Below are positions 1 to 5,981 of a DNA stretch of 5,981 nt, in pieces; position 1 is the stretch's first letter, and each line of letters opens with the position of its first letter. The translations under genes were made by a program, and so were the position numbers. The notes beneath the pieces were generated by a model that saw only the letters and a program-made list of their open reading frames with translations, did not search any database and was not told where the DNA came from. Source of the DNA: an uncultured Lachnospiraceae bacterium (GTDB taxonomy: Bacteria > Bacillota > Clostridia > Lachnospirales > Lachnospiraceae). The DNA lies in contig CAJOPI010000430.1 in NCBI GenBank assembly GCA_905236275.1, positions 1-5,981 of the forward strand. Direction: 5' to 3'.

Positions 1-81
1 AGCTCGCTACGCTTCATTCCTCTTCCTTGCAATTGAAAGTTTATCCTGCGCAATTGTACATGTTATTTATCTACAGTTCCT
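1..81. repeat. Left copy of an inverted repeat (at least 81 bp) flanking the operon
   Basis: Bases 1-81 are the exact reverse complement of 5898-5978, with position i pairing with position 5979-i. Matching breaks at base 82, resumes for three bases (83-85), then ends, so the inner boundary of the repeat is here. The outer boundary is not visible because the window starts inside the repeat. The unit contains two CAATTG palindromes in TGCAATTG (28-35) and CAATTGTA (51-58), which can pair as an 8-bp stem including one G-T pair around a 15-nt loop. No open reading frame or transposase signature lies inside. It is best read as a dispersed, structured intergenic repeat; its family is not recognised. 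Confidence 0.9.
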
Positions 82-123
82 AAGTTTCGAAAATCTGTTA
101 TGCTGAATTGCTGTAAGAAAAGG

Positions 124-153
124 TTGACGTTTACCGCATTGAAGCGTTAAAAT
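124..153 (+). promoter_or_regulatory. Predicted sigma-A-type promoter of the operon
   Basis: A -35 box TTGACG (124-129, five of six consensus bases) is followed after 18 bp by a -10 box TAAAAT (148-153, five of six). Transcription would start near 159-161, giving a 5' leader of about 50 nt before the ATG at 213. It is the only good promoter-like pair seen ahead of the five collinear genes. A 7-bp direct repeat, ATGTATT, at 152-158 and 165-171 overlaps the presumed start site but resembles no operator I can name. Confidence 0.6.
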
Positions 154-197
154 GTATTAAGTTTATGTATTTCTTGCAATGCAAGGCTTACTTAATT

Positions 198-204
198 GGG
201 AGGG
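198..204 (+). promoter_or_regulatory. Ribosome binding site fixing the start of the first gene
   Basis: GGGAGGG lies 8 nt before the ATG at 213. An in-frame ATG at 165 would give a longer protein, but it has no Shine-Dalgarno sequence and would sit only a few bases from the predicted transcript start. The site therefore decides in favour of the ATG at 213. Confidence 0.75.
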
Positions 205-212
205 TTTTATTA

Positions 213-623
213 ATGGAATCTGAAAAAAAAGATTCGAGGGATTATACAAGAGCTGATGTTTTGAAGCATGTTGAAGATAAAAGGGTAAGATGGCGCGAGC
301 CTGAGCCCGCTTTTAACGGATATATATCAAATGAAGCAGTAACACTTGCTTCGCTTGCATTCATTGTCATAGTAACGGTTATATGCGCTTTTTTACACGT
401 ACAGATGAATACAATATCGTTACCTGTAGTTCTCATTACACTTGTGATCTTTATTCTGATGGGGATTTTTTTAGGCAATTCTCCTTCGGCAATTTCGCTT
501 TTTCTCGTGGGACTGATTTTGATAGTCGGTGCGGTAACGGGAATGTATGCTGAAGTCTGTATAGGTGTTGTTATTTTTCTTGCAACTGTATTTACAATTA
601 AGGAAAAGAACCAGAGGTTCTGA
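213..623 (+). CDS. Small four-helix integral membrane protein, function unknown
   Basis: The 136-residue protein matches no family I recognise. The first 40 residues are highly charged (MESEKKDSRDYTRADVLKHV, then several Arg, Glu and Pro) and lack a signal peptide. Four hydrophobic stretches follow, at about 41-62, 68-88, 92-111 and 112-130, ending in a short basic tail KEKNQRF. By the positive-inside rule both ends should be cytoplasmic. Helices 3 and 4 are nearly contiguous and may form a tight hairpin. The start at 213 is chosen for its GGGAGGG site; an upstream ATG at 165 would add 16 residues without a binding site. The stop lies 17 bp before argH, so it is probably the leader gene of the operon. 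No catalytic or ligand-binding motif is visible. It could be a small membrane accessory protein, but no role can be assigned. Confidence 0.75.
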   Translation: MESEKKDSRDYTRADVLKHVEDKRVRWREPEPAFNGYISNEAVTLASLAFIVIVTVICAFLHVQMNTISLPVVLITLVIFILMGIFLGNSPSAISLFLVGLILIVGAVTGMYAEVCIGVVIFLATVFTIKEKNQRF

Positions 624-640
624 TAAAGAAAGAGGTTAAG

Positions 641-2017
641 ATGGCACAGCTTTGGGGCGGACGTTTCAAGTCAGGGACGGACAGGGTAGCCTATGAGTTT
701 AACGCATCAATCAGCTTTGACTCCCGTATGTATAAAGAGGATATTGAAGGCAGTATTGCTCATGCGACAATGCTTGGTGAACAGGGTATCATAAGCAACG
801 AAGATTCAGCTTTGATTGTCGAAGGTCTTAAGGGAATTTTAGCTGATATAGAAAACGGTAAACTCGAAATAGGAAGCCAATATGAGGATATTCACAGCTT
901 TGTTGAGGCAGTTCTGACTGACAGGATTGGTGAAGCAGGGAAAAGACTTCATACAGGTCGGAGCAGAAACGACCAGGTAGCACTTGACATGAAGCTCCAT
1001 ACCCGCAAAACCATAGATGATATAGATTCAAGGCTTTGCAGGCTTCAGAAATCTCTTTTGAATATTATTGAGAATAACCTTGATACTTATATGCCGGGCT
1101 TTACACATCTGCAAAAGGCTCAGCCCGTAACGCTTGCCCATCATTTGGGCGCATACTTCGAGATGTTTATACGCGATCGTTCAAGGCTTGCGGATATCAG
1201 AAAAAGGATGAACAGCTGTCCTCTCGGAAGCGGTGCACTCGCAGGTACAACTTATCCTCTGAACAGGGAACGTACTGCGGAGCTTCTTGGATTTGATCTG
1301 GGACCTACAAGAAACAGTATGGATTCGGTTTCTGACAGGGATTATCTTATTGAATTTTTAGATGCGCTTGCGATTATAATGATGCATCTTTCGAGATTTT
1401 CCGAGGAGATAATTATCTGGAATTCAAATGAATATAGGTTCGTTGAGATATCTGATGCTTATTCAACCGGTTCGAGCATTATGCCTCAGAAGAAGAATCC
1501 CGATATCGCAGAGCTTGTCAGAGGCAAGACAGGGCGCGTGTACGGGGCGTTGATGAGTCTTCTTACCACGATGAAGGGGATTCCCCTTGCCTACGACAAA
1601 GATATGCAGGAAGATAAGGAAGTTGCTTTTGATGCTTTTGATAACGTGTCTGCCTGTATAGAACTCTATGACGGAATGATTTCCACTATCAGATTCAGAA
1701 ACGATTTGATGGAGAAAAGCGCGAAGAATGGTTTTACCAATGCGACGGATGCTGCAGATTATCTTGTAAAGAAGGGTGTAGCTTTCAGGGATGCGCATGG
1801 AATTATCGGAAGACTTGTCCTTAAATGTATAGAAGAGAACAAAGCACTTGATGACCTTTCCATTGAGGAATGGAAGAGCGAGTGCGAGGTTTTTGAAAAT
1901 GATATTTATGAAGCAATAAGCCTGAAAACCTGCGTGGATAAGCGTCTCACACCGGGGGCTCCGGGCCATGAAGTAATGGAAAAGGCTGTTGCTTATTATA
2001 AGGAATATTTGGGATAA
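641..2017 (+). CDS. argH: Argininosuccinate lyase
   Basis: This cytoplasmic enzyme cleaves argininosuccinate into arginine and fumarate, the last step of arginine synthesis. The 458 residues are the usual full length for the family. The N-terminus LWGGRFKSG (residues 4-12) is typical of ArgH. The conserved blocks of the aspartase/fumarase superfamily are all present: TGRSRNDQ (105-112); GFTHLQKAQP (153-162), with the Thr-His pair at 155-156 that binds substrate and acts in catalysis; and the flexible signature loop GSSIMPQKKNPD (277-288), which carries the catalytic serine. Active enzymes of this family are homotetramers with active sites built from three subunits. The ATG at 641 follows AGAGG at 631-635. 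It lies 17 bp after the membrane protein gene and 48 bp before asd. No argG or other arginine gene is in the window. No truncation or missing catalytic residue is seen. Confidence 0.97.
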   Translation: MAQLWGGRFKSGTDRVAYEFNASISFDSRMYKEDIEGSIAHATMLGEQGIISNEDSALIVEGLKGILADIENGKLEIGSQYEDIHSFVEAVLTDRIGEAGKRLHTGRSRNDQVALDMKLHTRKTIDDIDSRLCRLQKSLLNIIENNLDTYMPGFTHLQKAQPVTLAHHLGAYFEMFIRDRSRLADIRKRMNSCPLGSGALAGTTYPLNRERTAELLGFDLGPTRNSMDSVSDRDYLIEFLDALAIIMMHLSRFSEEIIIWNSNEYRFVEISDAYSTGSSIMPQKKNPDIAELVRGKTGRVYGALMSLLTTMKGIPLAYDKDMQEDKEVAFDAFDNVSACIELYDGMISTIRFRNDLMEKSAKNGFTNATDAADYLVKKGVAFRDAHGIIGRLVLKCIEENKALDDLSIEEWKSECEVFENDIYEAISLKTCVDKRLTPGAPGHEVMEKAVAYYKEYLG

Positions 2018-2065
2018 GGTTTTTGTCAGAAATAAAAAATATATTTATTAAAGAGGAGAAAAATC

Positions 2066-3151
2066 ATGTCAGAGAAATTGAAAGTAGCTATCCTTGGCGG
2101 AACAGGTATGGTAGGTCAGCGTTTTATAGCATTGCTGGAAAATCATCCATGGTTTGAAGTGCACACTATCGCAGCAAGTCCCAGAAGCGCAGGCAAGACC
2201 TACGAGCAGGCGATAGGTGACCGTTGGAAATTGGAAGTTCCCATGCCTGAAGCGGTTAAAAATATCGTTGTTAAAGATGTTAGTGATGTGGAAAATGTTG
2301 CTGCTGAGGTGGATTTCTGCTTTTCAGCTGTTGACATGAGCAAGGATGAGATCAAGAAGATCGAGGAAGCTTATGCAAAGACGGAGACGCCTGTTGTTTC
2401 AAATAACAGCGCCCATCGCTGGACTCCCGATGTTCCGATGATTATTCCTGAAATCAATCCTGAGCATGCTGAGGTTATAGAAGCTCAGAAAAAGAGACTT
2501 GGCACAACAAGGGGATTCATTGCAGTAAAGCCCAATTGTTCAATACAGTCTTATGCACCTGTTCTTTACTCCTGGAGGGAATTTGAGCCTGTAAAGGCTG
2601 TTGTTTCAACTTATCAGGCTATTTCAGGTGCAGGAAAGACCTTCAAGGACTGGCCTGAAATGAATGGCAATATCATTCCTTTTATCTCTGGTGAAGAAGA
2701 GAAGAGTGAAAAAGAGCCTTTGAGGATTTATGGGCATGTTGAGGGTGATCACATCGAGCCGGCAAGCAGCCCTCTCATTACAAGTCAGTGCATACGTGTA
2801 CCTGTTCTTTATGGTCACACAGCTACTGTATTTGTTGATTTTGCAAAGAAGCCTTCAAAGGAAGAGCTTATAGAGAGAATGGTTTCTTTCAAGGGTGAGC
2901 CTCAGAAGCTTGAGCTTCCTTCTGCTCCCAAGCAGTTTATCCAGTATCTCGAAGAAGATAACCGTCCTCAGGTTGCTCTTGATGTTAATTTCGAGCGCGG
3001 CTTTGGAGTTTCGATCGGACGTCTCAGAGAAGACTCGGTATTTGATTATAAGTTTGTAGGTCTTTCGCACAATACGGTAAGAGGTGCAGCCGGTGGTGCT
3101 GTTCTTTGTGCTGAATTGCTTAAGGCAAAGGGATATATTAACGCTAAATAA
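2066..3151 (+). CDS. asd: Aspartate-semialdehyde dehydrogenase
   Basis: The enzyme reduces 4-aspartyl phosphate with NADPH to aspartate 4-semialdehyde, the branch-point intermediate for lysine/diaminopimelate, threonine and methionine. The 361-residue protein opens with a Rossmann fold carrying the nucleotide-binding loop GGTGMVGQRF (11-20). SNNSAHR (112-118) lines the active site. The nucleophile is Cys158 in KPNCS (155-159), Arg244 in CIRVPV is the likely substrate-binding residue, and His251 in LYGHT the likely acid/base. The wording of these blocks and the length resemble the archaeal/fungal-type branch, also found in some Clostridia, rather than the E. coli-type enzyme; this sub-family call is from memory of the family. 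The start is well supported by AGAGGAG (2052-2058), 7 nt before the ATG. The topoisomerase start codon follows the stop by only 2 nt, implying translational coupling. Confidence 0.95.
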   Translation: MSEKLKVAILGGTGMVGQRFIALLENHPWFEVHTIAASPRSAGKTYEQAIGDRWKLEVPMPEAVKNIVVKDVSDVENVAAEVDFCFSAVDMSKDEIKKIEEAYAKTETPVVSNNSAHRWTPDVPMIIPEINPEHAEVIEAQKKRLGTTRGFIAVKPNCSIQSYAPVLYSWREFEPVKAVVSTYQAISGAGKTFKDWPEMNGNIIPFISGEEEKSEKEPLRIYGHVEGDHIEPASSPLITSQCIRVPVLYGHTATVFVDFAKKPSKEELIERMVSFKGEPQKLELPSAPKQFIQYLEEDNRPQVALDVNFERGFGVSIGRLREDSVFDYKFVGLSHNTVRGAAGGAVLCAELLKAKGYINAK

Positions 3152-3153
3152 GT

Positions 3154-5214
3154 ATGGGTAAGACTTTAATTATTACAGAAAAGCCGTCCGTCGCAAGGGA
3201 ATACGCTCAAATTCTGAACGTTTCCGGCCGTCGCGACGGCTTTCTTGAAAATCAGGATTATGTAATCACCTGGTGTGTAGGACATCTTATCGAGATGTCT
3301 TATCCGGATAAATACGATGAAAAATACAAGCGCTGGAATATGGATGACCTTCCTTTCCTGCCTTTGGAATATAAATATGATGTCATAAAATCCGTTGAAA
3401 AACAGTATAAAATCGTAACCGGAGCCCTTCACAGAGATGATGTTTCTACTGTTCTCTGGGCTGGCGACTCAGGGCGTGAAGGTCAGGTCATTGAAGAACT
3501 TATCAGGCTTTATGGCGGAGTCAGGGACGGGATAGAAGAGCGACGCGTCTGGATTGATTCCTGTACTGAGGAAGAGGTTCAGCGCGGAATGCGCGAAGCT
3601 AAGCCCTATTCAGAATATGCAAATCTTGCGAATGCCGGAATAATGCGCAGTATCGAAGATTATGCCATGGGAATTAATTTTTCGAGAGCTTTATCTGTTA
3701 AATACGGACAGCTTCTGAATAACTCTGCCGGAACCAAGAAATATGCAGCGATTGCAGTAGGACGTGTAATGACCTGCGTTCTGGGAATGGTTGTACGACG
3801 CGAACGTGAAATAAGGGACTTCAAAGAAACCTTCTTTTACAGGATAATTGCTGAATTTGATTTCGAGGGAAATACATACAGCGGTGAATGGCGTGCTGTC
3901 AAGGGTTCCGATTATTTTGAATCTCCGAAGCTTTACAGTGAAAAAGGATTCAAGGAAGAAAAGGACGCAAAGGAATTAATTGACAATCTGCTCAGCCTGC
4001 AAAACGGAAAGGTAAGCTCTATATCCAAAACGAGCGAAAACAAACGTCCGCCTCTTTTGTTCAATCTTGCCGAACTTCAGGCTATATGTACAAAAAAATA
4101 CAAGATAAGCCCCGACCAGACCTTAAACGTGGCTCAGGAGCTGTACGAGAAGAAGCTTACGACTTATCCGAGAACAGACGCACGAGTTCTATCTACAGCG
4201 GCTGCAAAGGAGATTGTCAAAAATCTGAACGGTGTTCTTAAATATCCGCCAACCTCAGCATTTACTCAGAAGATTCTTGATGAAAAGCTTTATGCCAATC
4301 TGATAAAATCACAATATACCGATGATTCAAAGGTTACCGACCATTATGCAATAATTCCTACCGGAAATGTTTCGGAGTACAATACTCTTTCTGACCTGTC
4401 AAAAAGGGTATATGACACCATTGTACGGCGTTTTCTTTCCATCTTTTATCCGCCTGCCGTCTACGAAAAGCTATCAATCACAACTACTGTAGGAAAAGAA
4501 AAGTTCTTCACTTCATCAAAGGTTTTGAAGGATGTCGGTTATCTCGTGATTACCGGACAGGATAAACAAAAAGAGGAAAAGGATGAGGCTGACAGCGAGG
4601 AAAGTTCGTCTTCCGGACTTACAGCACTTTCCGATAAACTGCACAAGGGTGATATTGTCGGTATCAGTTCCATGAATACCAAAACCGGTAAAACCTCGCC
4701 TCCGAAACGGTATACTTCCGGATCAATGATACTTGCCATGGAAAATGCGGGTCAGCTTATAGAGGACGAAGAACTCAGGGCTCAGATAAAGGGTGCCGGT
4801 ATCGGAACCTCAGCTACAAGAGCCGGTATTATAGAGAAGCTTATAAAAATCGGTTACATTGCAGTTAACAAGAAAACGCAGATTCTTACACCGATGCCCT
4901 TTGGGGAAATGGTTTTTGAAGTAGTATTTCTGACAATGCCTTCAATGCTCAATCCGGAGATGACAGCGAGCTGGGAAAAGGGCTTATCAATGGTGGAAAG
5001 CGGCAGTCTGACTACAGACAAATATCGTGAAACCCTTGAAAAGTATGTCAGCAAATATGTTGAAAATGTCAGGGCGAAAAACCTTACAAGCCTGATTTCG
5101 AAGAAAATACGGGAAGTACCGAGAATTCCGGTAAAGAGCTCTGAAGCTTCGGAAGAAGGGAAAAAGAAAGGAAGGAAAAAAAGTGGAAGCAGCAAAGATA
5201 GTAAATCTGTATGA
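3154..5214 (+). CDS. topB: Type IA DNA topoisomerase, topoisomerase III-like
   Basis: This class relaxes negative supercoils and decatenates DNA by passing one strand through a transient break held on a 5'-phosphotyrosine. The N-terminal Toprim domain (about 1-140) has TEKPSVA (8-14) with the catalytic Glu9, and the acidic motif AGDSGREGQ (103-111), with Asp104 and Glu109. The catalytic tyrosine is Tyr338 in LTTYPRTDARVLS (335-347). Further type IA blocks are DHYAIIPTG (396-404) and GIGTSATRAGIIEKL (549-563). No C-terminal zinc finger is present. Residues about 470-488 form an acidic, serine-rich insertion, and the end (about 669-684) is a basic Lys/Arg/Ser tail. At 686 residues it is about the usual size of TopB. 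The ATG lies 2 nt after the asd stop with no clear Shine-Dalgarno sequence, so translation probably depends on ribosomes finishing asd. It overlaps the next gene by 32 bp. The topB symbol is by family resemblance; mobile-element topoisomerases are the main alternative. Confidence 0.88.
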   Translation: MGKTLIITEKPSVAREYAQILNVSGRRDGFLENQDYVITWCVGHLIEMSYPDKYDEKYKRWNMDDLPFLPLEYKYDVIKSVEKQYKIVTGALHRDDVSTVLWAGDSGREGQVIEELIRLYGGVRDGIEERRVWIDSCTEEEVQRGMREAKPYSEYANLANAGIMRSIEDYAMGINFSRALSVKYGQLLNNSAGTKKYAAIAVGRVMTCVLGMVVRREREIRDFKETFFYRIIAEFDFEGNTYSGEWRAVKGSDYFESPKLYSEKGFKEEKDAKELIDNLLSLQNGKVSSISKTSENKRPPLLFNLAELQAICTKKYKISPDQTLNVAQELYEKKLTTYPRTDARVLSTAAAKEIVKNLNGVLKYPPTSAFTQKILDEKLYANLIKSQYTDDSKVTDHYAIIPTGNVSEYNTLSDLSKRVYDTIVRRFLSIFYPPAVYEKLSITTTVGKEKFFTSSKVLKDVGYLVITGQDKQKEEKDEADSEESSSSGLTALSDKLHKGDIVGISSMNTKTGKTSPPKRYTSGSMILAMENAGQLIEDEELRAQIKGAGIGTSATRAGIIEKLIKIGYIAVNKKTQILTPMPFGEMVFEVVFLTMPSMLNPEMTASWEKGLSMVESGSLTTDKYRETLEKYVSKYVENVRAKNLTSLISKKIREVPRIPVKSSEASEEGKKKGRKKSGSSKDSKSV
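5168..5175 (+). promoter_or_regulatory. Ribosome binding site inside the topoisomerase gene, supporting a GTG start
   Basis: AAGGAAGG lies within the codons of the basic C-terminal tail of the topoisomerase, followed by a run of seven A (5176-5182) and then GTG at 5183. The spacing of 7 nt is ideal, which supports the GTG as the real start of the last gene and explains the 32-bp gene overlap. Confidence 0.65.
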
Positions 5215-5851
5215 TCTAAATGAAACAAAGGCAGCAGAGTATCTGAAGGGATTCGAGTATCCATGGGAAGCCCTCAATGTGATTGCTGATATGATCATCG
5301 AATTAGGTAAAAGCCTTGATCCTGAGATTTATGATAACAAAGGAGAAAATATCTGGATTGCAAAGTCGGCTAAGGTCTGGCCCAGTGTTTCAATTACAGG
5401 TCCCTGTATCATAGGGGAAAGAACAGAAGTCAGACAGTGTGCTTTTATTCGTGGAAAAGCTCTTGTAGGAGATGATTGCGTCGTTGGAAACTCAACTGAA
5501 TTGAAGAATGTCATTCTTTTTAACCATGTGCAGGTTCCGCATTATAATTATGTTGGGGATTCTATTCTTGGCTTCTATTCTCATATGGGTGCAGGCTCGA
5601 TTACTTCAAATGTTAAGTCTGACAAGGCTCTTGTTGTTGTAAAATCTCTTGAAGGAGAAAAAATCGAGACAGGGCTTAAGAAATTCGGAGCTATGCTTGG
5701 AGACCATGTGGAAATCGGATGCAACAGTGTACTGAATCCCGGAACCGTTATAGGAAGAAACAGCAATGTCTATCCCACTTCCTGTGTAAGAGGCGTTATT
5801 CCTGCTGATTCTATTTATAAAGCACAGGACAATATCGTAAAGAAATCCTGA
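5183..5851 (+). CDS. Left-handed beta-helix (hexapeptide repeat) protein resembling the acetyltransferase domain of GlmU
   Basis: The 222-residue protein has a mixed N-terminal segment (1-55) and then hexapeptide-repeat sequence typical of a left-handed beta-helix (about 56-205), which normally forms trimers. VPHYNYVGDSILG (118-130), then MGAGSITSN (135-143), closely resembles the active-site region of the GlmU acetyltransferase domain and of related sugar-1-phosphate nucleotidyltransferase tails; His120, Tyr123 and Asn143 are the expected catalytic or substrate-binding positions. The later block KKFGAMLGDHVEIGCNSVLNPGTVIG (166-191) fits the same subgroup. The nucleotidyltransferase half of GlmU is absent, so a label of UDP-N-acetylglucosamine pyrophosphorylase, which such proteins may receive, would not be justified. 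The likely activity is acetyl-CoA-dependent acetylation of an amino-sugar phosphate; the substrate is unknown. The GTG start is favoured by AAGGAAGG 7 nt upstream. It is the last gene of the operon. Confidence 0.82.
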   Translation: MEAAKIVNLYDLNETKAAEYLKGFEYPWEALNVIADMIIELGKSLDPEIYDNKGENIWIAKSAKVWPSVSITGPCIIGERTEVRQCAFIRGKALVGDDCVVGNSTELKNVILFNHVQVPHYNYVGDSILGFYSHMGAGSITSNVKSDKALVVVKSLEGEKIETGLKKFGAMLGDHVEIGCNSVLNPGTVIGRNSNVYPTSCVRGVIPADSIYKAQDNIVKKS

Positions 5852-5897
5852 GAATCCTATTTGGGTACAATGATTAAAGCGCGAATCCATATGACTA

Positions 5898-5978
5898 AGG
5901 AACTGTAGATAAATAACATGTACAATTGCGCAGGATAAACTTTCAATTGCAAGGAAGAGGAATGAAGCGTAGCGAGCT
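5898..5978. repeat. Right copy of the inverted repeat flanking the operon
   Basis: This is the exact reverse complement of bases 1-81. It begins 46 bp after the last stop codon; that gap (5852-5897) shows no gene and no stem followed by a T-run. Within the repeat, TACAATTG (5921-5928) and CAATTGCA (5944-5951) can form a stem. The three bases after 5978 complete a further palindrome at the window edge, so the repeat probably continues outside. Its position just downstream of the operon, and lack of a coding frame, suit a structured intergenic repeat that could also affect transcript ends, though no classic terminator is present. Confidence 0.9.
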
Positions 5979-5981
5979 ACG
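5968..5981. repeat. Short perfect palindrome at the outer end of the right repeat
   Basis: CGTAGC-GA-GCTACG forms a 6-bp GC-rich stem around two bases. The bases just before it are GAAG, so a following CTTC outside the window would lengthen the stem to 10 bp. The left window edge starts partway through the matching structure (AGC-TC-GCT). No T-run follows within the window, so it is not called a terminator. Confidence 0.6.

Noticed and set aside
173..185. Small hairpin CTTGC-AAT-GCAAG in the 5' leader
   Set aside because: Only 5 bp with no T-run and no link to an alternative structure; too weak to call an attenuator or riboswitch.
165..212. A longer start (ATG at 165) for the first gene, adding 16 residues
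   Set aside because: There is no Shine-Dalgarno sequence before it and it lies within a few bases of the predicted transcript start, whereas the ATG at 213 has GGGAGGG 8 nt upstream.
1463..1969. A 168-codon open frame on the minus strand inside argH, and other minus-strand frames over asd, the topoisomerase and the last gene
   Set aside because: They lie opposite clearly conserved genes, have no family-like sequence, and are best explained as chance antisense frames.
2023..2051. Possible promoter before asd: TTGTCA (2023-2028), 17 bp, TATTAA (2046-2051)
   Set aside because: The -10 is weak and the transcript would start inside the asd ribosome binding site at 2052-2058. The short AT-rich gap makes chance matches likely.
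3463..3489. Second aspartate of the Toprim DxD motif replaced by glycine in the topoisomerase (D-S-G-R-E-G)
   Set aside because: From family knowledge, Firmicutes topoisomerase III proteins often carry D-A-G-R-E-G at this place, so it does not indicate an inactive enzyme.
5852..5897. Search for a rho-independent terminator after the last gene
   Set aside because: No stem followed by a run of T is visible between the stop and the repeat; the repeat hairpins also lack a T-run inside the window.

Overview
The window holds five same-strand protein genes that look like one housekeeping operon, enclosed between two inverted copies of an identical repeat of at least 81 bp. The protein families, the purine-rich Shine-Dalgarno sequences, the moderate GC content and the fungal/archaeal-like aspartate-semialdehyde dehydrogenase suggest a low-to-moderate-GC Firmicute, probably in or near the Lachnospiraceae (Clostridia). 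That placement is inference from protein style, not from a marker gene.

Layout: the left repeat (1-81) is followed by a short intergenic region with a good sigma-A-type promoter (-35 at 124-129, -10 at 148-153). Then come a small four-helix membrane protein of unknown function (213-623), argininosuccinate lyase argH (641-2017), aspartate-semialdehyde dehydrogenase asd (2066-3151), a topoisomerase III-type type IA DNA topoisomerase (3154-5214) and a stand-alone left-handed beta-helix protein resembling the acetyltransferase half of GlmU (5183-5851). Junctions are 17, 48 and 2 bp, then a 32-bp overlap. With no convincing internal terminator or promoter, this supports co-transcription. After the last stop there are 46 bp and then the inverted copy of the repeat (5898-5978).

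Function: ArgH performs the last step of arginine synthesis, and Asd makes the branch-point intermediate for lysine, diaminopimelate, threonine and methionine. Both are tied to aspartate, since ArgG upstream of ArgH consumes aspartate. The topoisomerase and the hexapeptide-repeat protein have no obvious metabolic link to them; they may be joined only by operon structure and translational coupling.

The five genes mostly look like ordinary chromosomal genes. The feature they do not explain is the pair of perfect inverted repeats at the window edges, which have hairpin potential inside and at the outer end. A dispersed structured intergenic repeat, or contig ends falling in such a repeat, is the simplest reading. 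An invertible segment or a linear element with hairpin ends is possible but less likely. I saw no tRNA, rRNA, CRISPR array, transposase or integrase.
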